From Muraenolepis orangiensis (lineage: Eukaryota > Chordata > Actinopteri > Gadiformes > Muraenolepididae), in NCBI GenBank assembly GCA_027704905.1, contig CM051006.1:6131915-6195914 (forward strand): 64,000 nt of DNA, read 5' to 3'. Shown here one piece after another: positions 10,480 through 30,709 of this stretch (position 1 is the first letter of the stretch; the number at the start of each line of letters is the position of its first letter). The translations under genes and the position numbers were made by a program. Under the pieces are notes generated by a model, which searched no databases, was not told the origin of the DNA, and saw only the letters and a program-made list of their open reading frames with translations.

Positions 10480-13400
10480 TCTTGGTAAGGTGGAGCTCCT
10501 CGCGTCTCGTAACGTCCTCTGTTGTTTCCCACAAAGTCAACAATACCAAAGATCACGACGACAACAACAACAACTCAAATGGTCAATATCGCTTTAAAAG
10601 TGGACTTGCAATTAGCCAATAAAAGCCACCGCCCGAAATGTGCAATACTCAACTTGTCAGCGTCGAACAAAAGAAGATAGGAACAGGTGTGTGTATTTGA
10701 CGTAGGCCTATGTGTTAGTAGGCTTCTATAAAACGGGGATTATAGCAACACAACCCGTGAGAGGAATCGCAGGTTACAGAATCGGTCTGGCATCCTTCAA
10801 AAAAAAAAAAAAAAAAAATCCCCTTTTCTTTTGTCATCACACCTGTTTGTCGGACTTAATGTAATCTTAATGTCATTTCTTTTTTTTTAATACAACCGTC
10901 GCTGCGACACAACTCCGAGGTCTCACGACTATCAATCAAAACATGCACCAATCATAACGACTTTAACACAAATCGACGAGCCGTCTCGTATTATTTGGAG
11001 GGGTTACTTACCGTCGGTCCCACTGCTTTCAACCGAAGTCGTCGAACACTGATGTCACCCAAACAATGTTAACGACCACACCTCGACCATATCGTACCTC
11101 TGTGACTCCGCCCCCTTCCCCAGGTAAGGCTCCGGTTACCATGAGAACAGTACCTGTTGTGTGACTTGCAGGTGTTGTTGTTTTTGTTTGCCATGTGAAG
11201 CGTTTTTTTTATTTTTATTTTTTAAAGCTTTTTGGTGTAGCGTTAAGTCTGGATTGTTGTGTTTGATCTAAATCCCAAATAAACATACTGAACACGTCAT
11301 CGCCGCACACACGACCTGAACACGCGGCGCGGCGCTAATAAAGGAGAGCAGACGCGTCTCTACGAGCTCCCGCAGTTCATTGAGTTTACTTGTACTTTTG
11401 TACTTGTTTTAATGCTTTTTTTTGCACAACATAACACATGCACGTATCATCCATCAATCACTTTATGGCTTTTACTTTTTTATGTTAATTTTTGTTTGAT
11501 TGTGTATAGTATTCTTACAGTATTGTGTTCTTGAATTTCATACTGCGGGAGGGAATGGGGAGTAAGCATTGCATTGTACTTATTATTATTATTGTACATA
11601 TAGCAACTCAAAATATTGAACGCGTTGGTTGGTTAACACGTCGTTTGGTTTCGAGAAAAGTATCCGTGCTACGGTAGTCGGGTTATCTAAACGTAGTCAT
11701 TGTTTTCATACCACACACACGCCCGCACACACACACCCCACACGCACATGCACGCACGCAAACACACACCCCTCCCTTTGTGATTGCAATCGCGACACAT
11801 TTCATTTTTTTTAGCGTTGACTAATAACAAAAAAAAATGCTCTCTGGCAAGTTGCACGTCTATAATGAATTAAATAAATAAATACATATTTTTACTTTAA
11901 AATAATATAAATATGACATTTTTTTAATAATATAAAAAAGCAGATTGTGAGAAGTGTGTAGAAGTCACGCCCAGCTGGTTGCTTTAATAAGACAGGCCCA
12001 CGTCATAAAGTGCATAAATAAGCCTGTTATTAGGAGACACCAAATGCACCTACACATCACCCAGGATACACATCATACACATCAATCAGGCAGTTCAGTT
12101 CAATTCAATTCAATTGGTCCAGAAATTAAACAGTGGCGTCACAAGGTCCAAAAATCCTCCCATGTCCAAACAGTGGAGTGTCCAGAGGGGGACGGTGAAG
12201 ACACACAAACAGTGTGTCGTGAAGGCACTCGAAAAAGGTATTTCAACCGTTAACAATTAACTAGCAATAAGTGAGTAAGACTAACATTGATATCACATGA
12301 AATGGTAGAACAAAGAAAGCATGTGTTGAAACACACTATTACACACCGAAACACAGTGTAAACAGACACACACGCACACGCACACACACAGAGAACAGTT
12401 AATAACAAGAATTCAATAATTCCTCTTTCAAACCACAAAACCTTTGAATAAAAGGAAACTAGGGGAAGAGAATTATGAATGACATCATTAATTGTCATGA
12501 GGTGCTATAACCTCATTACGTGAGGTGCTTCCGGAACTTCCCTTGAAGTCCCTTCTATTAGTTAATCTGCCTCGCAGGGCTCTCTACCTGTAATTGCTAC
12601 AGCCTACGGTAATTCAAATATTCACATTGGATTCCAGCGACAAAATTATGAAATGAGGAGGTGAAGTTACTAAAAACGAATAAGTCCCCATATGGTGCAG
12701 CATGACTTATTGTAATCTTCTACATACTCCCGACCATTTTAGGTATTAACAGTTAAAACAGATCCCGTTTTGGTTTTTATCTGCGTTCACAAAACAAACA
12801 ACAAAAATATGCAAATTAACGGCTGCATAGCTGTGTGAATTCAGTGCTTGCCTTTCTGCCAAGTTAGCCTCTGAATTGCAAATGGCAGAAGTCCCCAAAA
12901 ACAAAAAAAATACGTAAAAGAGCCACTAGCTCACCACTAGGTGGCATGGCGACGTAGCCATTAAGACAAGCCACAACAATCCCAGACCTCAGAAGTGGGC
13001 CACTCGTGGTGCCACTATATAGGTGATCGATTTTTTGAACTGGCTCGTCATGGCTGCTCTACATCACACACACCTGGGGGGGGGGCCTTTTACATAAGTC
13101 AAGAAGCCTTGGTGTCACTTTGGTCATCAGGACCTCTCCTTAAACGACTAACCACAGTTAAAGATGTCTCACACGCAAAAATGTGACGCCCAAATGAATC
13201 GTACAAATCGATTCTCCAAACCAAAGCAAACAACCAAACAGCTATTCCACACACTTTCACTCGTCTGTGGGGCCAACAATAGAAGTCTGCACGGTACTGA
13301 GGCACCAGTGGGCTCGACCTCTCTGGACAGAGAGGTCCCGTCAGCCGGGCGAATCCAAAACAAATCCAAAACCAAAACTAAACTAAAAGCACATAACACC

Positions 13401-13819
13401 AGCCTTGTCCTTTTTGTCATCGTTCTTCATAGTTGTTAAGGTACTGACTGTAGGTAGGTCCACTCTCACGCTTGCCTAGGGTTAAAGCATCACATCCTTA
13501 AAAAAGAACACACGTTCTAGCTTACGTTTCGGCAGCCCACTCTGAGGTATTTTATATATATAATAGCCGTCAATTATCCACAACCGATTGCTCAGGTTTC
13601 AGTGGTGTTTTACCCATAGCCAGGGATCGTATACCTAAAGAAAAACGTTTCGGGGGTTGGTTTAACAGAAGCAGTCGATCATACCCCCCCCCCCCCCCCC
13701 TGAGGAAAAGTCATTTTGGGTGGTGTTTTTACCGTGTTTAACCGTCGTAGCCGTCGAGCGCACAAGCTAAAAACAAAACATTTTCGTGTTCCTAGTGTAT
13801 GTTGTTGCGGTGGCGTCTT
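10480..13819. other. Intergenic interval, ocln to marveld2
   Basis: Contains the 5' flank of ocln and the 3' flank of marveld2. I see no coding frame with recognisable similarity. It holds a poly-A run (10800-10818), (CA)-rich DNA at 11712-11770, a degraded retroposon tail at about 11490-11610 (TTCATACTGCGGGAGGGAAT) and a poly-C run at 13685-13700. Confidence 0.6.
11012..11110 (-). promoter_or_regulatory. Candidate non-coding first exon and promoter of ocln
   Basis: A strong minus-strand donor (GTAAGT, plus-strand 11006-11011) follows a CG-containing stretch about 530 bp upstream of the ocln start-codon exon, which itself begins in non-coding sequence. Occludin genes have a non-coding first exon, so this is the best placed candidate. 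A GC-rich CCGCCCCC motif lies at about 11107-11115. Transcription start not visible. Confidence 0.3.
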
Positions 13820-21067
<7,248 letters not shown>

Positions 21068-21097
21068 GAGGGAGATGATGGGCCCTGGGGGAGCAAA

Positions 21098-21157
21098 CAC
21101 ACACACACACACGCGCAAGCACACACACACACACGCAGGAACACACACACACACAAC
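21098..21157. repeat. Imperfect (AC)n microsatellites upstream of first marveld2 coding exon
   Basis: Three short AC runs separated by GCGCAAG and GCAGGA. They lie just upstream of the acceptor of the start-codon exon. Confidence 0.85.
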
Positions 21158-22682
21158 ATTTGGATGTTTCAAAACTCAATACGCTTCATGCATGGTATGT
21201 TTTGAAGCAGCTATTCCCAGAGCTGCCCACTAGAGGGGTCCAAGGGTATTGCAGGCAGGTATTGCAGGCTTATTGCATGCATGCATGCAATAAGCAAATA
21301 TGACTATTGTATGTTATTTGAGTGTATATATATAATTGACTAGTACGTTTTTATTAAAGAAGCACATGAGTGGTGATGTGTTTCTTAGTCAGTTCATCAG
21401 TTAATTTGAATGGATACAATGCTGGGCTGTGGATTTCTAGCGGGCAGGTAGGTGTTTGGGAACAGCTGCCTTTTGTGGCGATGCAAGTGGGAATCGTGTT
21501 GTGGTGAAGTGAGACGGAGAATCAGATCTAAGACCTTACTAAGGCTAGCATTCATGCAAGAGCCAGTAATTAGACTATAAAAAACAGGATTATGTCAGAT
21601 TCAAGTGGTTAACAACACCAGACTGATATTCATGCAATGTCTGTCAAAATAACTAACCACTAACACCATTTATACACCAGAGAAAGGACTTTCATCCCGG
21701 GTCCATCCATGCAAACCTCATGCATGCAATGTCAAAAATATATATTTGTGCCACATTAAAAAATATTGTTTATAACTGTATATCCCATTTGAATGGGAAG
21801 CAGCACAAAGATACATTTTCTCAAAAGCCATTCCCCTCTTTTCCAATTAACTTTGTTGATTTGGTGAGATAATATTTATATATACACATATATATATATA
21901 AACATTCCGCTTGAATACCTCTTTCAATACCTCGTCACTCAACACGACTTACATGGGCTTGCAGATCAGATTGCAAACCTCGCATGAAAAGTGTGTATTC
22001 TGGAGTCACCTGTAACGAAAATAACAAAACCATGTGGGCGTTTAGTTATATATTTTGTAATAGATCTGTTGATATTTTGGGCATTGTTGGTATACCGGGA
22101 GTTGACTACCACCGACAACGACAGTGTTCTTATATTTGAACGGAAGGGATACGTTATGTTATAACGTATAATGTGTATTTAATAACACCGGTTGTTATAA
22201 TATATTATTATGCACGGAAGCCAAGACGCCAGACATCCATGACGCGTCTACGACAACCTGTAGCTCCATTACAAAGTGTACCACAGTCCGGCTATATATA
22301 TATATATATATATATAAGCAGACCGGTAAGTTGGAAGTTAATATTAATGACTTGAGACGCAATGGAAACTAGATGTGTTTAATTAGCTGGAATAGGTCGT
22401 AATAGGTCTAATTAGCTTGAGAGAAACTTCCAGAACACCCAGCGGATAGCAGTTGTTTATTCCTTTCCGTGTTTTAGCTACATGTAACGTTAACGTAGCA
22501 CAACTTCACTCACTAGCACGGGGTGTCAAAGTGTGACACCTTTGACACTCACTGTTCAAGGTGAGTCTAAGACGGCCAACCGCAATCTACCTGCTCATCC
22601 AACAAGCAACATTTAACAACTCGAATCGAAAGGTTTGTTGGGGTTTTTAAACAAAAACAACCGTAGGCGCGCAGTGCCGTAC

Positions 22683-22800
22683 CTTAGTTCCTCGGTTGTC
22701 CTCCCTCTCCTTCTCCCATTTCACAGGGAAAAAAACCGCACAGGTTTGCCTGGAGGGGGCGGAGCTACGCGACCTGCCCCGCCCCGTTACGTCATCCGGC
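22683..22800 (-). promoter_or_regulatory. Candidate marveld2 non-coding first exon and promoter
   Basis: A minus-strand donor GTACGG (plus 22677-22682) closes a possible 5' UTR exon. Next to it are two GC boxes (GGGGGCGGAG 22755-22763, CCCCGCCCC 22777-22785) and TTACGTCATCCGG (22787-22799), which reads CCGGATGACGTAA on the minus strand, an ETS-core plus CRE composite. A TG microsatellite follows directly upstream. Start site not visible; assignment to marveld2 rests on orientation and position. Confidence 0.4.
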
Positions 22801-22802
22801 CA

Positions 22803-22803
<1 letters not shown>

Positions 22804-22842
<39 letters not shown>

Positions 22843-22879
22843 GCGTGTGCGTGTGCGTGACTGCGTGTGACTGTGCGTG

Positions 22880-22971
<92 letters not shown>

Positions 22972-22974
22972 TCG
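22804..22974. repeat. (TG)n / TGCG microsatellite, about 170 bp, upstream of candidate marveld2 promoter
   Basis: Long alternating purine-pyrimidine run with CGTG interruptions. It is within 10 bp of the GC box/CRE cluster. Confidence 0.95.
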
Positions 22975-23399
22975 TGTAGAAACTGCTGTCTGTGGTACAA
23001 GACAGACACGGTCTGGTACCAACCACACCGAGACGGGCAGTGCTTCTGTTACTTATTTGTATTTGAATTTTGAAATATTATATATTATATATATATATAC
23101 AATATATATACATATATAATAATATATATACATTTTTTACTGAACACAGTAAAAAGGTCATTGTAACAACATACTACCCAGGGTACTACTACTACTACTT
23201 CAGCAATATATAAAGTAATAGAGTAATGTTTTTTATTTTTTATTTTTTAAATACCTTCCCCGTGATTTCCAAAAAAACACTTTGTTTTAAAAGTGATGTA
23301 AATACATATTAAAATGGAGAGAACAATATACTTGAATAAGCCCACAGGACTCCCGCTGCACAGCTGCAGAGCTAAGGCCCGCCCCCAGCACTCAACTGT

Positions 23400-23497
23400 C
23401 AACATCGCCTGTTTATTAACGCGCTACCTTATCAATAAATATCATCCCACGGTATATTGATTCCTGCCTCAACCTATGCAATGGACTGCCAGGCAAG
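23400..23497 (+). other. Candidate 5' non-coding exon of the hAT-like gene
   Basis: A strong donor GTAAGC starts at 23498 after a unique stretch. Joining it to the acceptor at 25105-25106 does not give an open coding frame from the two ATGs it contains (stops soon after the junction). If it is an exon of the 25107 gene, it is 5' UTR. Confidence 0.3.
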
Positions 23498-23499
23498 GT

Positions 23500-25104
23500 A
23501 AGCATTTTGTATCTGAACTGCGATAACCGTATACTATATCTTACTTTAAAAAAAAAAAAGTATAAACCCATAGGTAAAGGCTAAATAAGATGCCAACAAA
23601 AGATAACAACGGAGCTCGATTCATTAACGCTACAGGTTGGCTTTGGAAGACGTGAAACACCTCGACGAGCGGGTATAAGACGTTATAAGATATCTTATAG
23701 TGTTATAAGATATCAGATGTATACAATGTATGTCTGGATGGTGGTGAAACGCTAGTGGTTATTCTAGCATAGTGTAGCCACTAGCTCTAGTAAATAGCGT
23801 TTCTCGGGAGCTTGTGTACTTCCTGCAGTAGTAGGAGGAGGCTGCAGTTTCAGGGCCGCGTTTCTAGGACCGCATTTCTAGGACCTTTATAACCAGCGTG
23901 AAAGTGTGAGTACTGATCAGGTTGTATTTTGTTCAACGTTAAAACAACTCCGGTTTCTTTCTTGAATTGGACAGCAACGTTAACGTACGCCAGCCGAAAT
24001 GAAGGCACAACAAACAATCGTCGGTTAGCTGATGATAGCTTGATGTGAAACAAACCGTTAGGCCAAACACTTGTTGGCCTTGCCAAACAAATCACGCCAA
24101 CTAGGTGACTAGTATTATTTGTTTGTGACTTAATGACTAGGATAAGTCATTTTTAGCCAGCACATTAATTACATTTGAATCTAATCTGCAGGTGCGAGCA
24201 GCTGTATTTGTAAAAAAAAAAAAGTTATAGTATATCATATAGTATGTCAATCATAACATGACCATGATGGAACATATGCAACAAGTACAATGGAATTGTG
24301 TACTCCCCATTCCCTCCTGGAGTATGTATTTCCGACTATTTGACACTATATGCTATGTACTATACATAGACATACATACATGTATACATACATACATATA
24401 TACATTTTTCCAGGAAGACTCAAATATTGTTTATTTGGACTGTGGTAGGCCTACCCTAAAAAAAAACAAATATATAGCACCTTTAAACTTGATATAAGAT
24501 GATGAAAGCTAGACATAATGATCTGTGTCTTGTCAGCTACATTGAATCAAACAGTAGCCTACTGTCTTCAGTCTAAAACACATGTTTAATATAATCTTAA
24601 CCATTTCACTGAAGTAACATTGAAATCATCATAATTCAACTGTGCCGACATTGTTTTGCAATGTTGGATGCAACATTTTCCATTTTTACTAGTCAGTGAT
24701 TATGTAGGCCTATTCTGCAGGCCTACACCATGTGTTATACAGATAGTCGATTGTCTAAGTAGATGAGATATTATAGATAGGTAGATATTGTTATATATTG
24801 TTTGCAAACTTATTATACTTTTCCCTTTTCCACTTCTACCTGAACTTATTGTACTTCTACCTGAGCACTGGTTCAGTTCTTGGAGACTTGTTAGAAATGA
24901 AATGCACTTTGACTTTTGACACTATTGTTTAAGTCGCTTTGGATAAAAGCGTAATACCACGTGTTGGATTATTTTTGAGGACGGAAGATTTAAAAATGTA
25001 TTTTGGTACAGTTCTAGGCTTAGGCCTAATTCACATCTGTGAATTTGATTTATCTCAGAATGTTCAATTTGACCATTGAGGCTCTCTCTCTTTTTTTTTC
25101 TCCA
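23500..25104. other. Upstream flank of the hAT-like gene
   Basis: No coding frame with similarity is visible. It contains a partial family C repeat (24262-24390), ACAT/TATA simple repeats (24360-24410) and the dispersed repeat shared with 7545-7740 (24795-24955). I looked for hAT-type terminal inverted repeats (CAG-G ends) that could pair with sequence after 28070 and found none. Confidence 0.5.
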
Positions 25105-25106
25105 AG

Positions 25107-28070
25107 ATGCATATAACAATCCAAGAAGGGAGATCCTTGCCCCAGTTGAATCGATGCACAACATGCTGTAGGGACATCCACTGTCCGTTCTGCAACTCAA
25201 CATTGTTCAAACCCACGAAGCTGAGCAAGGTCAGAACCCACGTAGAGCGCCATTTCAACCGGGCTGTTCTCCATCAAGGTAAAGTTGGTTTAGCATTTTT
25301 GTTGAGGAATTGAGAGTTACATTGTGTCTGTGCGGTAACAGCGGCCTGAATGTTAAACGATCAATTCCATTTGAGCAATGAGTCAAAACAAGCACCTCTC
25401 TGATTTTCGGTTGTGGTGACCAGATTCTTGATTCCGCTCTGGGGTATTTGTAATGTACACCGTTTTAAATACCATGATCGTAAAATAATAGTACTACACT
25501 TCTATGATCCTCTGTTTTAGGGTATACCATTCACAGATGTGGGTTGGATTGCCGACCACAATGGCATTACCACTGCATCCACTGCCAGTCGATGCTGTCC
25601 CGTAAATCGGACTTCCTGAAACACCTGTCTCTGTGCAAGAAGAAGCACCCTGCCATGACCCCACCCTCCCAGCTCCAAGAGTTTCTACCTGAAAGTAAGC
25701 TTTTGGTTCGGGGGCATCCTCTCCTGGTTCAGGGGCATCCTCTCCTGGTTCAGGGGCATCCTCTCCTGGTTCAGGGGCATCCTCTCCTGGTTCAGGGGCA
25801 TCCCTGGTTCAGGGCATCCTCCTGGTTCAGCAGCACAGTCAATGATGGTTTGAGGAGGGCAGTATAGCTCAGTCTGTTGGGACTTGGATTGGGAACCAGG
25901 AGTCAAGTCCGGTTCAAGTCCCCGAAACACCTGGATGATGCCCTTCACTTCACTGCTCCCCCGGGCTCTGTGTATACAATAGCTGCCCACTGCTCCTAAT
26001 ACTAGGATGGGTTAAATGCAGAGAAACACATTTCTGTCTGTCTGTCTGTCTGTGTGTGTGTGTCCAATAAAGAGGATTCAAAAGCCGTTCATGAAGTCAA
26101 TTTATATTAAAAATGATATTACATTACAATTCTTTTTTTTCTATCTACCAGGTGGCCAGGTGGACAACCTGTCTTATCAAGATTTTCAAGCAGAATCATC
26201 AACAAACACAGATGGAACCAAGCCTGGGTTTGAACTATTGGACACAGAGTTCTTCGGCATCATCTCTCAAACACCAAAGGGGAAGGTGCAGGCCGGCCAG
26301 GCAGGTCAACTGTGCACCAAAAACCAATTAGTAGTATCTGGAAGTCGGGCAGCTACATCACTTTTTAGAACTGAACTGAAGAGACTGCACTCTGATGGTC
26401 CTTATAGCTTTGAAAGGCACAAGACAGAGGGGACTTCTGGTGGTAAGAAGACGAAGACCACTTTTAAACACACGGTAACACAGGGTAAACTAGATTCTCT
26501 CATTACTTCGTACGTAGTGAAGGGAATGCATCCTTTGTCTACAGTGGAGCAAACTGAATTTGTTGAACTGATTCATGGATTAGCCCCCAATGCGACCGTG
26601 ATTTCCAGACGGAAACTTCAAAGGAAATTAGACGCAGATTTCAATGCCAAAAAAAGTGTTTTAAAAGAGAAACTGAAGACGGTGCAACGTGTTTGCACCA
26701 CTGCCGACATCTGGTCCACGAGTAAGGCTAGCTTCATGGGTGTTACCGCACACTGGATCAAACCAAATTCAACTGAACGCGAGTCAGTCGCTCTTGCGTG
26801 CAGACATTTCCCAAGTCCACACACCTACAGCCGTACTGCTGAGATCTTGGAGGAAATTCACTTGGAATTTGGCCTGTCGAATGAAAAAATTGTGGCAACG
26901 GTGACTGACAATGGGTCAGATTTCGCAAAGGCTTTCAAGGAGTTCAACGTATCCATTGTGGCAGAGGAAGACGACGACAAGACCGAAGAGGGTGGACTGT
27001 CCTTCGTCACCATCGACTCTTCAGAAGAAGGATCGTCTAAAGGTGGAGTCATCCTACCGCCTCATGTGAGATGTGCCACTCGTACCCTCAGCTTGGTGTG
27101 CACCACTGATGCACGGCAGGCGATGGAGGACTCTCCCACACTCACACGCCTGAACAACTGGACCATGGCAAAGTGCTCAGCATTGTGGAATGCATCAAAA
27201 AAAGCCAAGGCAGCAGAGCTCCTCCTCGAAGTGACAAAGGAACAGCTCAAAACACCTTGCCCGACACGCTGGAACTCTCTGTACGACAGTTTGAATCAGC
27301 TGAGCCATTTAAGAGACAAACTACCGGAAATGATGGCTACACTTCAGCTCTTCGCATTCAACAAGGCGGAGCTAGACTACCTGGGAGAGTACTGCCAGAT
27401 ACTGAGGCCTATTGCAATGGCCATCGATCGGCTCCAGGGACAGAGCTCCTGCTACTATGGTGAACTCATTCCCACCCTTTTTGCTGTGCAATCCAAACTC
27501 CACGACCTATACACCGCAAACCTAAGGTACACCTCGCCCCTTTTACACGCCATCTTGGGGGGCTTCGAGAAAAGGTTCTGTAGTTATTTGGAGTTAAAGG
27601 TGGATGTGAACGAGGCCATCTTGGCCACGGCAACTCACCCATTCTTCAAAATGCGCTGGCTACCACCACGATTGTCAGCAGAAAGAAGGCGAATTCACCA
27701 GCTCATACTCCGCTCAGCTGAAGAGCTTGGCCTGGGGGCAGAGAATGAAAAGGCTTCCCCGAACCACAACGATGACGAAGAAGACTTCTTTGTTTTCTCA
27801 GCGGAGGAAACTGAAGTCGGAGAAAGACCAGGGATCCCCAGCCACAGCAAAATCGAGTTGGAGACCCTTCATTTTCTGGAGGACACCAGGAAAGACCTGC
27901 GTTCTCTGGAGCTGTACCCACTGATCAAGCTCCTTTTTGCTCGATTTAACACAACCCTCACCTCTTCAGCTCCGGTTGAGAGACTTTTCGCATTTGCAGG
28001 AATATTACCTCTGCACAGAAGGCTAACACCAGACTTATTCGAAAAGTTATTGGTTCTTAAAGGCAACTAA
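25107..28070 (+). CDS. hAT-transposase-like protein with two atypical zinc fingers (3 coding exons, 754 aa)
   Basis: Coding exons: 25107-25278, 25521-25694, 26152-28070; GT-AG junctions, 2265 nt in frame, ATG directly after an acceptor (25105-25106). Residues 26-49 form a C-x2-C-x15-H-x3-H finger (CPFC...HVERH) and 76-96 a C-x2-C-x12-H-x3-C finger (CIHC...HLSLC), each on its own exon. The third exon is a full hAT-superfamily transposase: TADIWST with Asp301, VTDNGSDF with Asp368, CPTRWNSLYDS, and the C-terminal hAT dimerisation motif SSAPVERLFAFAG with Glu725. These correspond to the expected DDE triad; the 67-residue D-D spacing is like Hermes. No stop or frameshift interrupts it. It may be a domesticated host gene or a young autonomous hAT element; some hAT elements (e.g. 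Tol2) also have introns. No terminal inverted repeats seen. I cannot name an orthologue. Confidence 0.85.
25704..25830. repeat. 21-bp minisatellite just after a 5' splice site of the hAT-like gene
   Basis: About five copies of GGGGCATCCTCTCCTGGTTC+A begin within 10 bp of the donor at 25695-25700. The frame is open through them and would add GHPLLVQ repeats if the intron were retained. Confidence 0.85.
25856..26090 (+). mobile_element. tRNA-derived SINE, family A, in intron of the hAT-like gene
   Basis: GGGCAGTATAGCTCAGTCTG head, CCGGTTCAAGTCCCC B box, CCTAATACTAGGATGGGTTA body, and a tail with TGTC units and CCAATAAAGAGGATTCAAAA. Its presence within the intron shows the gene has been in place at least since this insertion. 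Confidence 0.85.
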
Positions 28071-28717
28071 ACTAGGCTAATTGAAGTGGCTGGGTTTCAC
28101 TTCCCTGTCTGTGGATTAGTCAGAGCTTCAAGTATTTCTTAGTTTAGCTTAGATAACGTATCATTCTCCTTCCTGTAGTGTTCAAACTCCCACCAACGCC
28201 TTGTGTACATTACACTGAATGTTCTGCTTTTGTATTTTGTACAAATTCAGTTAGAAATGTATTATCTTGATACATTGGCACCAGTTTTTTTACTGTGATA
28301 CATTTAGTGTTATTTTCTAACGAGATAAATATTAACTTAATCTGAGGACCAAATTATGCTCGAAACAGAAGAATTGCCTCATTTCCATAGAAATTCAGGG
28401 TTTTCTTTTTACGATACATAAAGAACAGTGGGATGAAGAAGTGTCATATTGTAAGCTGGAAACAGGTAGTGAATAATGGTCATTGTTACATTTACAACAT
28501 AAAACAATACAGGACATGTAACACACGGGTTGACTGACACAATGGATTGTAAAAATAACAGAAAAAACATACAATAGACAACCATTGTTTATCTCAACTT
28601 TATTCCAATTCTGAAAGCATTTGTTTTGCCCATCTTGATCAAGGCAATGCCCTTTACATGAATGCTTTGTGGAGTAAATCATTGGGAAACACACAGCTGG
28701 CTTAAAGGATGTTGCAG

Positions 28718-28723
28718 AATAAA
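28718..28723 (+). terminator. Candidate poly(A) signal for the hAT-like gene
   Basis: AATAAA, about 650 bp after the stop codon and the first canonical signal I find downstream. It lies about 130 bp from the facing pi4ka candidate signal. Confidence 0.4.
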
Positions 28724-28848
28724 TCAAGTTTGATATTGCAGACTACTACGTTTATAAATGCTTTATTCTTAATCATTCAATTAAAAAAAATAATAATAAT
28801 CACAGAATGACAGAATAGTTCTCTCTAGACAACAGAGATATATGGTCA

Positions 28849-28854
28849 TTTATT
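28849..28854 (-). terminator. Candidate poly(A) signal for pi4ka
   Basis: TTTATT on plus reads AATAAA on minus. It would give a 3' UTR of about 1.9 kb, ending just before the 3' end of the convergent hAT-like gene. Another TTTATT is at about 28762. Confidence 0.4.
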
Positions 28855-30651
28855 TACTGGAACACCATAGACGTATAGCGCACACACAATGCAAAGCACA
28901 TTATATACAGACACACATAATGTCCATCTCAACTGCAAGACAAAAATATGACAGTGGTAGACATCGGGGACACTACAGTGAAAGTATTCTGAAAAGGTAG
29001 TATTTGACATTTGACAAGATCAGCTCAGCCAAGATTACAGCCGGTGATGGCCAGCCCAGGTTTAGAAAGCTCGAGTCCTTCCCGTGTTATTGCTCTAGCC
29101 GTGCACCCATTTCACTCATTAGCTTCAACCTTTGCTCTTAATTGCCAAATCAAAATGTGGCCGAATCAAAATCCCGGCCAGGACTTTTATGAACCTGGAA
29201 GTTCCAACCTCAAGTTACAGCAATAGCAATTGTCTCAAACGACGTTCATAAAAGGACTTCATAAATGTTTTGTCTTGGTCATCACATCCTAGCGTTCTTA
29301 ACAATACATGTACCAATTTTAGACATAGAAAACATACACATATTTTTTTAAACATACGGTTTGTAAACGCATAAATATCATTATACACGAATAGATTGCA
29401 TAAGGTCGTGTCGACTCAAGTATTACTATCAGTTTAGATCGAGTAAAAGGTACATGGCTTTAAGGGTATAGTCGTCATCATCAATATCAGGATACGCAAC
29501 AAACGTAAAAACAAACTGTTACAAACCAATAACTGTAGTAAAACTGAAAGACTATCCCATGAGGAAAATACTTTACTCCGAGCAATCAGTGGAATGTTTC
29601 AAAACCCAGGTTTCACAAACGGTAAAGATTAGGCAGACGACGAACGCAGTGTGTGTACTGAGGACAGAAACTTTAAACTGGGTTTAAATTTGAAGCGTAC
29701 ATATTGCAAATACAGAGCGTATTCTGCATTTTTATTTTTTTGTACCAGAGTCCCTTGATACGTTCCAGATTCACTCTGGTAAAGCAAGCGTTCAATTGGT
29801 TAAAATCCTAAAATCTTAACACGATACGACCTACACAACCTATCAATTTTATTTTTTAAACAATTGTAAAACCACAGAGGCCTTAACACGGACCGCGAAA
29901 TCTTGCGATTGTTGAAAACAAACAACTAGAATAGCATAGATGGGTAGCGGAAGTGCAAGTAACGATGTGATATAATACAATGCACCTAAAAAATATATAG
30001 ATACGATTAAAAAATATAATGCCTTAACACATTGTTGAAATGACTCAATAGTTGTCGGATTGTTCGTGTGTCCGTTCGATTCCTATTGGTCGAATGTCTT
30101 TTACAGCTTTCGATCAGAAAGGGAGCGTGACAGCGAGAAACCCAATGAAATACTGGAGACGGTAAAGTGCATACGAGTGGATTACAGCACACGTGAATAA
30201 CTGACGAGGTGTGATCGCGTGACTTCAACACGCACGGCTCGTCCACCGGTGATCTTCCCATGTCGTGACGTACAGATCCCCGCTGAGTCCCGACAGTATC
30301 GACAGCACACACACACCCACCCACCAGCTAAAAAGATGCATCGTTACCTGCTTGTTGGTAAACAGAGAAAGATCTTAGGTAAAAACATGTATATTACTAT
30401 TACATTAGGTATTGAAATGATTCTTCAATAAATTAGGTGCACATGGTCGTGGTTTAAACATTGTTTTTTGCAATATTTCATTGTTTTCCTCCCAAAATAA
30501 AAATTCTGAAAGACGAAAAGGCGGCACGAGGTCTACACAACGAGCTAAGACACAAGTTAGCTAAAAAGACAAATGTGTTCAATAAAACTTGAAGAAGAGG
30601 AGAATCGTCGTCCGTAACCGTACGCCGTGAGCAAGACAGCGTAGTGACAGG

Positions 30652-30709
<58 letters not shown>

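Noticed and set aside
23480..25106. Coding start in the candidate exon ending at 23497
   Set aside because: Both ATGs there run into stop codons soon after joining to 25107; the ATG at 25107 begins the conserved frame.
26016..26151. Extending the hAT-like reading frame upstream to 26016
   Set aside because: That stretch is SINE tail and intron ending in a polypyrimidine tract and CAG acceptor; the frame is better joined from exon 25521-25694.
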